From assembly GCF_964355755.1 (NCBI RefSeq), contig NC_092672.1, forward strand, positions 4,340,001 to 4,404,000: a stretch of DNA of 64,000 nucleotides, in the 5' to 3' direction. Below are positions 44,985 through 55,900 of this stretch, piece by piece. The translations under genes and the position numbers were made by a program. The stretch comes from Antedon mediterranea. Its lineage: Eukaryota; Echinodermata; Crinoidea; Comatulida; Antedonidae. The notes under the pieces were generated by a model. That model had not been told where the DNA came from, did not search any database, and was given only the letters and a program-made list of their open reading frames with translations. Every line of letters begins with the position of its first letter. Within the stretch, counting starts at the first letter, position 1.

Positions 44985-45117
44985 TAAAGCTCTGTCTACA
45001 CTATCAAACTAGTTTGACAAAAAAAGTGTGATATACCCAAATATGGTAGTGGTATGACATCATCATGTCCATATATGAGCAAATCACATAAAGTTTGATA
45101 GTGTAGACAGAGCTTTA
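44985..45117. mobile_element. Hairpin MITE, family M1
   Basis: TAAAGCTCTGTCTACACTAT opposite TAGTGTAGACAGAGCTTTA, with internal blocks as in the 18123 copy and in the same orientation. Confidence 0.85.
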
Positions 45118-45516
45118 GCACTGGAATCTAGTTCTACAAAAAGAATCCCCACTGTTGACGCTACAATAGATATTTGTGACAATTGCTTTTTAACAATATG
45201 CATTGTTTACATGTCACAATAATTCTGTATTCCTTGGTGACATTATGCTGTGTCACTGACATGCATTTACTCATTTCATAAATTAGTATTCAATGCCATT
45301 TTGTCTGTAGGCAAAAAAAAGTGAAATTACATATTTTGTAAAATTGTGGATTTGAAATAAATTAATTATAAAATAATGTAGTGAAGAATTAGATATATTT
45401 GCAGTGCCCTTATATTGAGCATTTTATTGTTCAATTGTAATATATTAGCATATTCTCTCATAAAATGAACAAAAGTTAGTTGAAGATTTATAATGTTCTC
45501 TGTAAACTTATGTTGT

Positions 45517-45671
45517 TGTCCACTATCATAAAACTGTATGTGACAAAAAAATGTGATGTGCCCATATATGAACATGATGATGTCATATCACTACCATATT
45601 TGGGCATATCAGTACCATATTTGGGAACATCACACTTGTTTTGTCAAACTAGTTTGGTAGTGTAGACAGAA
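45517..45671. mobile_element. Hairpin MITE, family M1, left end lost
   Basis: Begins at GTCCACTATCATAAAACTG and ends GTAGTGTAGACAGAACA. The outer 15 bases of the left terminus are not recognisable. Confidence 0.75.
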
Positions 45672-47952
45672 CAATTATGTCTTTTTTTAAATGTCACTAG
45701 GCTTACAGTACTGATCCAACTGGGTCAGATTTATTATCGTACTTATAAAAAATCATCTTAGTTTTGTTTCCAATCAATTGTTTTGTCAGTCGGTTTTAAA
45801 AATAACTGAAAAGAAAATCTTAGATGAATGTATTCATAGCACAAAAAAAACTGGTTTGATAAATAAAGCGTTAGTTTTTCACTTAAGCAACATTTTTTTA
45901 CTTACACAGAAATATTCCAGCCAATTAGTACTGTAGTTAATTAAGTTATTGTTTTTATTTCAATATATTCTCATTTTTATACATTTTGTTTGTAAAGTTT
46001 CACTTTTTTTTTCTATTGTATATCAACTTTATGCTGAATTCTAAATAACAGTATTAAAATAGTTTTATTTTTACATACTCATTACTAAATCAGTTGATAT
46101 TTTAACAAAACAATTTTTTTTTTATTTGTGTAGGGTACATTTTAAATTACAGTATCTTTCTATGATATGAAAATGCAAATTATTCCAAAATAAGTGTATT
46201 GTTGTCTGTGAAAATAAATATTTAGCATAATCTATTTGAGCATGTTTTTTAAATTTTATAGTGTTTTTTTTAAAGTTTTAATAAGAAATATGCAGCATCA
46301 AAGTAGAATATGTAGTTTGTATTTTATTTTATATGCTCATTATATTTTTAAAGAAATTATCATTAGAGGCTCAAGTACAATTATTCCCTTTTAATGTTGA
46401 AGAAAATAACCTTAAATTTCATGTTAATGGGAACATAGAGATATTAATATCTCTATGATGAAAACCAGAATAATTTGGCTGAATTATTAGAAATATGATT
46501 TTTTGTAATTGACGTTGAAAAATGATAGAATTCACGCCTCAACGCACAAATCCTTGGAGACCTTATCAACTGTCCAATGACACGGCTGAATGAGGATTAA
46601 CGCGAAGGATACATTGTTTTGTCTTGGATTTGAGGAAATGCTTTGTAGGTTTCAATTGATTAGTTACTATGTATCCTAGCAACATAAAGCTAAATACTAG
46701 ACAAGTGGGGTCTTCATAGTGGATAGTTGATAAAAACCTTATCAAGAAGAAAATTTAGTTACGGTCGTAAAATACTGAAAAAGGTAAGTTATAAATGATA
46801 GAATAAGTATTCTGAAATAATTTAAACTACACAGAAATATGTTTTTAACTTAAAGTGTTATTAATTTTTGATAATTTAGTAAATTGATACATATTTATTA
46901 GTTTGGAGTTTTTAGAATAGTGTATTGCGTTACAATTGTGTTATGTAACCAGTATGACGTATGCAGTATATTTTGTTTCGTAATATTATTTTCATGTAAT
47001 TAATAGTTTTCATTTTACTATTAGTATTGTTTAGTATCTTCTATTATTAATTACTTAATATTGAGATTTATTAATTAATTTCACCTACAACGTATATTTG
47101 AATACCTTACAGCTCTTCTGAATTAAAGTTGACCTTGATAATTATAACTTATTATGAGAGCTGGTTAAATGTAGATATGAATTCATATAAAAATTAAGCC
47201 TATCGAATCTTGTGACGTTATCATATGGCCAGTTGAAGTTAAAAAGCAATTTTTTCATCTCTTTCGTCGAAGTTATACAAATTTTAAAGAGCGTGCACCG
47301 CGCTTCTACGCGCCAAATTTTCTTCCAATTGTTATATTTCATTGCTCAATTCATTATCTTTCGATATTGTTATCCACAAGTTTATTTTGATAATGTCATC
47401 AGTGCCAAAAAATTAGAACATGATGTGTGTCCGTAATTTCACTAATGCTACACTGTATATAGATATACAGTATATACTGTACATAATGTATATGGCATAT
47501 AATAGGTATAACTCAGCAATATAGCGTATAATAGGATGGCATACATCAACATTTTCCGATTGTATGTTAACATACGTGCATGTTTAAAAAATATTAATGT
47601 CAATAAAATGATAAAAATGATCACCTATAATTCGTCAAAGTGACGAATTAAATTCTAGTTAATTACTTAATATTGAGATTTATTAATAATTGAATAGAAA
47701 CATAAATTTTTTAAGAAAGTACAATATATAATCTCAAAAAATAAAACACATCATCCATGTTGGAATTCTGTAATCTGTCACATATTAAATGCCCATTCAC
47801 TAGTTATTAATAATCCTACACCATAACTGCCTACTTTATACCATTAATCTTTCCAAATTTATTTCCATAGGCTATAAAGCACTGTATTTCACATTAATCA
47901 GTTGAAGAAAAAAAAACACACTTTTATTTATTTTTCAAGCCTTTCTATAAGA

Positions 47953-50900
47953 ATGGATCAGCCACAAGTCTTACCAAATCAAGTCCCAGATTCAGACGCT
48001 GGAGCCCAAAATGATAATGCGGGTGAGTAGTGAAAATGTTTAATGTGCAAACTAAAATTTTAGACTTGTTGTTCAATGTTGTTGGAATCGGGGACGGATC
48101 CAGAGGGTAGCGCTAGGCTCGTGCACTCTCTCTTTTGAAAGCTTCTGTTTAAATAATAAATGGATCTTCCATGGTACATGTTGCTGTAAAGCTTTGTCTA
48201 CACTATCAAACTTTATGTAACAAATGTGATGTACTCATATATGGACACGATGATGTCATATCACTACCACATTTGGGCATATAACCACCATATTTTGGGC
48301 ACATCACACTTTTTTGTCAAACTAGTTTGATAGTGTGGACAGAGCTTAACATTACAAAGATGACTTATAATATTCTGAGAGCAAACAACTGAATTATTGA
48401 AAATCATAAATTTTATTCTCGTTCTCAACCACAAGTTTATTACAATTTTTCAATAGCTTGGACCCCACCCACTGACAACGCCCTTGCCACACCTCAGTTT
48501 AACTGGGAAGAAGCACCAGCAGAGGAGGATGATGCAACAAAAATGAAAAAAGATGCAAACTTTGTTGCCGTTTCTGGTTATGAACAGGTTGCTTTCGATG
48601 ACGGTAAGTTGGAATTTTTAAAACATTTTAACCTTTAATAAAAAGACCAGTAAGTATCTGTACAGAATTCTTTTTATAATGTAAATAGTATTTGACTGTA
48701 GAACTGTATACAGTCCAGTTTTACTTGTAAGGTTGATGTATTAAGATTATATTATTGATGTTTTATTTACTTATTAGTTGCTGTAGCCCCTCCTCAATAC
48801 GAACCACCTCCAACAGATCAGAGACCTGAAGAAAAGTTTGAAAGGTAAGATTATAGAAAAATAAAACGCATAAAAACAAAAATATGAAAATTTACCAACA
48901 ATATCTTATTTTTTTATTTGAAAACATATTTATATAGGATAAAAACATATCAGGTATTGCACCTGTTGACATATGGTCCTGTTTTTTTGACATATCATAA
49001 AAAACCTATGATAGTTATATTCGTCACAGACACAAATAAGAAGTTTAGCAACATACTATTAAAAAAACTATAAAAAAATTGTAATTATTGTATGTTTTAA
49101 CTTGTTCTTTATTCATGTATTTTGATGAATATTTCAGCACTGGATCAATTGATGAATCGACCGTCAGAAGTGCAATCATAGATTACAGAAGTCAGCATTG
49201 CTGCTATGGATCAAAACCTGCAAATGAAATGGAATTCAAAACCATTACACCTTCCAGCGCATTTCATGTACGTTTTATAAATTACTTTTTTATGAATCCA
49301 TAAGCCTCATTAAGGAAGCTAATTTATATTAAAAATGACAAATTCAGGAAAGGGGTAAATTGAACCATCTCCAAAAAATATAATAAACTTACCTAAAGAC
49401 CAATAAATTATTAAAATTGATATACCTTAATTAATTGTACCATAACATAATGCCCTCACCCTATTTGAATCACAGACACTAGACTCCTTAACATCAACCG
49501 TTGTTTTTTCATTTACCAAACAGTACCGTGCCACATCCACCTGGCCTGACCCTGTTGGCATGTCCACCCACCTGGCCTGACCCTGTTGGCATGTCCACCC
49601 ACCTGGCCTGACCCTGTTGGCATGTCCACTCATCTGGCCTGACCCTGTTGGCATGTCCACCCATGGAAGTTACATTAAAAAAATAATAAAGTGAAATAGC
49701 AGTGTTGAAATATATAATGTTCTCTCGTTCTATCGTAGTACCATTTGGAATCCTTCTCTGAATCACGCTCCACCAAACGAGTTTTTGTTCCGTTCTATGG
49801 TGGGAATGTCGACGGACCACAAATGGGTGCAGCGCCATTACCATGGGAAATGCCATGCCAACCAGATAATTTATTCATGGATCATACTAAAACTCTGGAA
49901 GTACCTCATACCTCCGAAATCAAAGTAAGATTTTTGGTTTTTTATTTCTTGTTAAGAGGTAGTCACTGTGATATATATATTTTTACAGTTAAAAAATAGA
50001 GATTGAACATCATGATAAATTTAATTAACATAAATATAAATTTTTCAGTCTTGTTATAACTGTTATGCAAGAGGCTTTATTCGATGTCTACGTTGTGCCG
50101 GAAAAGGAAAGGTACAGTAATTCTGTATTTCATTCATGCAATTCATCTTATTTTGTGATTGTTATAAAATTGTATACACAATGTTCCGAGTTAAGAGATG
50201 AACACAGTATCCTCTATCTCTATTAGTAAAGATTTTCATTGTTGCTATACAAATAGGTTACATGCCCTAACTGTAGAGGCAATGGAACCAAACGAGCTCA
50301 CCACAATGGGCAAATGGTGGAGCAATGCTGTGGCGTTTGCAAGGGAACTGGGCGAGCAAAGTAAGTTTTTTATATTGCAATTTTCAAGTTTTTTCAAACA
50401 AAAGTAAGTCATCGTAGGCCTACATCTGACCCCGGAGACCCATATGCTGTATGTCTGGCTGTATGCATGAAGAGCAAACTTTTCGATACATAAATGTGAA
50501 GATATTTCTATTTCATTGTATTATTTATCTTTATAATGTAATTTATGCATTAAAATTCAGCATATTGATCATATTCTTATTGCATAATTAATGCCAGATT
50601 ATATTATCTTTTTTAGCTGTGATATTTGCAAAGGCTATGCTTGTGTTGCGTGTCCAGTCTGTAACGGATACAAACTGTTGCGACACTTCATCAAGCTCTT
50701 CATTACATAGTAAGTAAAAATAAATTATTAATTTTATATTAACAGTTGTAATATTATATTTATTATTGTGGCACTATTTCTTAGTGGTTAATAACAATAA
50801 TGATGGTTGCTGTCCAGGTCAGGGGTTCAATTCCTACTGTACCCCAGAACAAGTATTTTTCTCATACCTGAAAACCATTCCAATTTCAATGAAGCCTCAC

Positions 50901-52358
50901 AACAAGATAACAATTTTTTGTAATTCATTTATTTTATATGTGGTATATTATATTTATATGGCATAGAGAAACTCTAAATTGCTCATTGATATAATGTAAA
51001 TGAAATGGTTAGGATGAGAAAATCTCTGAGAATGAGAAAAAGCATATGTTTTTGTTATTTTCTTTTATTTAATTCCTCTCTTTCCAGCAAATGCCATAAA
51101 ACAGACTATGTACATGAGGATACAGGCTTACCAAACCACTTGATAAAATCTGTCAATGGAAAGTTACTGTTTGATCAGTCAGGAATCCAGGTATGTTTAT
51201 TTGACCATGTGGTCTGTTTACTTTGACTATGACTTCTGTTTACTTTGACCATGTGGTCTGTTTGTCAGTAGCAAGTGACCAGAGCACTCACAGTAGGAGG
51301 TGTGAACATGTTCTCTTTAAAGGTCAAGACAATGGACTATAAAGCTCCGTCTATCAAACTTTATGTGACAAAAATTGTGATGTGCTCATATATGGGCATG
51401 ATGATGTCATATCAATACCATATTTGTGCATATCACTACCATATTTGGGTACATCATACTTTTTTTTATCAAACTAGTTTGATAGTGTAGTCAGAGCTTT
51501 ACACACACACAGCCACTGTCACACACATCCACTATGATCATAACTATGTTCATTGTGCAATTGGGACTGGACAGGTTTAGAGGTGTTTACCACTTGTTGG
51601 TCCCATCCTTTACTAATTGTGTGTCATGCCTATTTCTTTGGATGTACATCTTTGTGAAAAGTTGAATAAATAAAAAAAAAATATATCTGTCTTCGTCTTC
51701 TGTTGTCCGCAAGATTTCATGATGACATACAAACATTTGTGACTGGTATTTGACTGTATTATTTGTGTCCAATTGTCAGGTATGGCCAGTTGCTACATTC
51801 CCTGTAGCAGAAGTTAACACAAATTCAGCAAGGATCGTGGATGAGCATCGCACTGCTAGACCAACAGAAAGAATTGTGCAACAGGTATTTGAGTTTCTCA
51901 AATTGTGATATTTTGTATGTTTTCATCATATTTACCCTCTTTTTGACATTATGAGCCTGTTCAGATGTTACAATTTACACATGTAATGGTTGCGTGTTGT
52001 GTAAATTTTAAGATAAACAGCTGTTTCAAAACCCAACCCAACATGAGGTGGATTTTTTAGTTTAACCGCAAGCTCATTAACCACAAGATAGGGAGCAATT
52101 TGACCTTTTACAGAACAGTTCGTTTGACAGTAATTCCATTTTGCTGTTTATTATAAAATATTATATGATTCATTTTATTATTAAACTAATTTGATTCCGT
52201 TTTAATTTCAGCGACACAATCTTCGTGCTATTCCAGTTAGTGAAGTTGAGTATAGCTGGAAAACCACTGTCTCCAAATTCTGGGTTTATGGCTTTGAAAA
52301 TGCAGTTTATTGTCCGGACTATCCTCAGTCATGTTGCTGGGGCTGCACTATTATTTAA
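47953..52358 (+). CDS. SSUH2: SSUH2-like protein 2
   Basis: There are eleven coding exons: 47953-48022, 48457-48603, 48778-48844, 49138-49267, 49739-49924, 50049-50111, 50257-50360, 50617-50709, 51088-51190, 51780-51884 and 52212-52358. They encode 404 residues. Exons 3-11 have exactly the lengths of paralog 1 (67, 130, 186, 63, 104, 93, 103, 105, 147), so the two arose by tandem duplication. Exon 1 is short (23 codons) and not repetitive. Conserved stretches are QHCCYGSKPA, YGGNVDGPQMGAAPLPW, MDHTKTLEVPHTS, the CxxC series (CYNCYARG, CLRCAGKG, CPNCRGNG, CGVCKGTG, CDICKGYA, CPVCNGY) and [30 protein letters not shown] again resembles a CaaX signal. The AATAAA at 52597 is a plausible polyadenylation signal. 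Confidence 0.9.
48187..48348. mobile_element. Hairpin MITE, family M1 (SSUH2-2 intron 1)
   Basis: Left TAAAGCTTTGTCTACACTAT, right TAGTGTGGACAGAGCTTA, with double ACCATATTT blocks inside. Confidence 0.8.
49535..49663 (+). repeat. 31-bp minisatellite, 4 units (SSUH2-2 intron 4)
   Basis: Four near-identical units containing TGGCCTGACCCTGTTGGCAT. They lie 75 bp before the exon 5 acceptor. They are GC-rich relative to the surroundings. Confidence 0.9.
50768..50965 (+). mobile_element. tRNA-derived SINE fragment (SSUH2-2 intron 8)
   Basis: It has an A-box-like TTCTTAGTGGTTAATAAC and a B box GGGGTTCAATTCC about 45 bp apart. The body is AT-rich and its end is approximate. Confidence 0.5.
51340..51501. 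mobile_element. Hairpin MITE, family M1 (SSUH2-2 intron 9)
   Basis: Left TAAAGCTCCGTCTATCAAAC (internal loss of CACTA), right TTTGATAGTGTAGTCAGAGC. Confidence 0.8.
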
Positions 52359-52963
52359 GATATCACAATTCATCATCCACCTCAATATTTTGTACATACT
52401 ATTAACTTTTTAGTTTTATGAATGTTGTTCCATATTTGGTATTTGTAAATTATAAAGTATGGGAATAATTGTATATTTATCTGGTTTTTTTTTTATATAT
52501 TATGTATTATAATGGTTCAAATACGGGTCTTGGTAGTATTGAGCGATTAATACCAGATTCACACATACAAAAATCTTATAAAATGCAATGTACTGTAATA
52601 AATTGTTACCTTGGTATGAAATGTGATGGTGTTTAATTCATCGATGTAAAATCCTGGAACCCAACGTGAGGCTTGTATGGTATTACATCAATGTAACACA
52701 GCCGTATCTGTGTATGTATATTTCTTTTACAGGACGCATACATCACATATGTGTGAAAGTGTTGTGACTCGAAAAGATTATATTTTGTAAGATTTTTGTT
52801 TACTGTGAATTGGGTACAATATTAGTTTATCAAGAAAGCTTTTTAATGTACAAACAACTTTGATTCATTAACAGTACATGAAGTATACAATGTATAAGTA
52901 GTATGTTACAAAAATTATAAAATTTCATCTTGGTTAACTTGTGGAATAATAATTCATTTTTCT
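52359..52963. other. Convergent intergenic spacer SSUH2-2 / RRM-F-box-LRR gene
   Basis: These 605 bp between the stop codons of two converging genes hold both 3' UTRs. The plus-strand AATAAA at 52597-52602 probably serves SSUH2-2. No further gene is seen. Confidence 0.5.
52597..52602 (+). promoter_or_regulatory. Polyadenylation signal of SSUH2-2
   Basis: A canonical AATAAA, 239 bp past the stop codon. Confidence 0.5.
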
Positions 52964-55900
52964 TTAACTAACATCCCACTCCTCCTGTTCCATGAATGGA
53001 TCATCTGCTTCCAAGAAATCGTCATTGTAACCATGATAGTCATCTTCGTATTCATTATGCCAATCAACTTTTAAATTACCATAGTTATTTGCTCTTAATT
53101 CCTCATCGTCATCCACAACATCATCTTCATCATCGGTATAAAATCCTCCTTTAATACAACAAAAACAATTCGTAATAAATAAATAAAATTAAAGATTTGT
53201 GTATCTATATTTAAAGTACAGTTGTTCTATGTGAAAGATTCTATTTAACTCTAAAGCTCCGTCTATCAAAACTTTATTTGACAAAAAAATGTGATATATG
53301 GACATGATGATGTCATATTACTACCATATTTGGGCACATCACACTTTTTTTTGTCAAACTAGTTTGATAGTGTAGACAAAGCTTAATAAACACCTTACCT
53401 AATATTATAGTGTCATCATCTTCTCTTGTGTACTTTTCCAAAAGAGTAAAACTTGTTGATATGTGTATACTGTTGTTGTGTTTTGAATTTATTGTCTTCA
53501 CAAAATTGCCATCGACACTCGTAGCTACAAGAGATAATTAATTTAAAATCTAATTTTTATGAATAAACAGTAAGGCAGTTTCACGCCTCTGGCTATTTAT
53601 TCTCTGGAAGAGTCTTTTATACGTCCTGTTCCGGCACGTTTAAATCCAACGTCTCATTTTCACAACGCTAAACGCAGTTATGCGCCAATCATTGTGAGCG
53701 TAGCCACGTGAAAACGAAACATTGGCGTTCAATTTTACTTGCCAGTGCCGAATTAGAACCAGTGTGAAAGACCCTTTAAACAATGATTCACAAGTACCGT
53801 ACCTCCTAAATGGAATCTTAAAGGTTTGCCTGTCTTGAGAGCAAAGTCCACTAACACATTGATGGATTCCTCAGTGACATTCACACATCCTGTCACATCA
53901 ATAAACTCCAAATCCATACAGGCAGATCCTATCGAGGCCAAAGCTGAAATAAAGAGCAGTTGGTGGCATATAAACTACACTGAACTACAATAACAAAGCT
54001 ACTTTGCTTAGAAAATAGGCTACAGTACTGTACTGTATGTACTGAACTACATCTTAGCATGCAACACCACAGTGTAGACCTAGTATAAATTATTAAATAA
54101 GTGATGTGCTAATGGACTATACACTTACTTTAGTAGTATGGCAACTTTTTTTTTGTACTTTTATTAATATTCAATTTGTTCGGTTTGTATTGGTTAACCC
54201 TTCAAGGCCGGTTCACACAAGAGCTATGAAAGGCAATACTAACAAATGCGCATATCTAAGTAAAATATGACTGCTCCATCCATTCATAATGCCTAACCAC
54301 TTAATTACAATTGCGGACTCAAAAGAAACAAATTCTTACCATTATCACTGAGTTGATGACAACCTTTCATGCTGAGCTTTCTCAAATTGGTGAGCAAACC
54401 TAAAGATTGCAGTCCACCTTCACTCACCTACAAAGAAACAAGACTCCATAATACTGAAAACCTCACACATAGGAGTCCCTTAATTCTCTGATCCTACCTA
54501 CTTGTATGTAAAATGCATTGTGAATACCAGACATATGTAAGGTAAGTACTTGAAAATGTATTCATAATTCATAATAAATTTCTTCCAAAATCGATAGGTC
54601 ATTGGCTCTGTGTATATTTAAAGTACAATTGTTCTATGTGAAAGATCCCATTTAACTTTAAAGCTCTGTCTACACTATCAAAGAACTTTATGTGACAACA
54701 AATTCTAATAAACTTACTTGATTTATGTAACTAATATTAAGCTCTTCAAGGTTCTTGCAGTAAGAGGTGATGGCATTTATCCCAACATCAGTCACATCTA
54801 TAGAACCTTCAATAAGTAAACATCTATAAATACACAACAAAGGTGGTAAAAAACTTAGCTTAACATACTAACTGATTTACTACAGTACAAATTAGTATAC
54901 TCTATTATAAGCAATGAAAAATACATAGTTAATTCAAATTTTAGTGTAGCTGTAGCTTGGTGGTTACCAATCCCAAGGTCCAGGGTTCAATCCTGACCTA
55001 GTGCTAGGGTTGTAACTCACAACTTTTAACTCCACTCCCTGAGCCTCAAATGAGACTTAGTTTATAAGCACGATAAATTATAAAATAGTTCATCCATCCT
55101 TTAAATGCTGAGTTTGTGCTCACTGTTGGATGCGTATGAAAAAAAATAGATCAATTAATATTACTAATTAATATATCTAATTACCTTATTCCTGGATTGC
55201 TTCCACAGACACTTCCAAGTGTAGCATCAGTCAGTAGTGAATTATGAAGAATCATCAATTTTTCCAAGCTGGTCAAACCAGAGAAACTCAAACTTGCTTG
55301 GCTAACTAAACGTATTATAAAAAGAAATTAGAAAATAAAAATTGGTTTTTGTAATATTTAACTTATGGTACAAAATAATAAAGCACATGGTTTGCAAGCT
55401 TACAAACTATATTAAATTGCTCTTCTATTTTTCTTGCCTGATGCACTACATACAGTATGTTTTTGTACATGCTTATAGATATGCTCTAATGGTTTTGAAC
55501 TGATTGGTGGAGCTGTAGCTTGGTGGTTAACATGCTCGCCTTCCAATCCCAAGGTCTGATTTCAATCCTGGCCTAGTCCAGGGTTTTAGCTCGTGACTCT
55601 TTCAACTCCACTTCCTAAGCCTCAAATGAAACTTAGTTAGTAATTGGCGAGTTTGTGCTCTCTGTTAGATGCGTATGAAAAAAAATCTAGGTGCAGAAAA
55701 AATGGTCATTAACAATTTATATAATGTTACACATTTTTTATACATACATATGAAAAGAGAAAAATGAGCTTACTTTTATTGTAGCTTCCTTTCAATGTCA
55801 AATGCTTTAGCTTTGCTAGTCCCTATAAACAAAACAACAACCATAATTCGTAACATTTTTTAATAGAGGCTATAAAAGGATACTCGGGAATTTGAAGTTT

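Larger units (their letters stand above)
44144..47952. other. Intergenic region between the two SSUH2-like genes
   Basis: No coding exon was seen. It holds M1 copies at 44985-45117 and 45517-45671, and long AT-rich tracts. It also holds a perfect palindrome at 46434-46457 and a likely untranslated first exon of SSUH2-2 ending at 46783 (AAAAAG before GTAAGT). The corresponding acceptor TTTTTCAAG precedes the ATG at 47953. Confidence 0.5.

Noticed and set aside
49427-49856. Open frames with repeated GQARWVDMPTGS-like peptide
   Set aside because: These are translations of a 31-bp intronic minisatellite, whose unit is not a multiple of three, so no constrained protein is expected.
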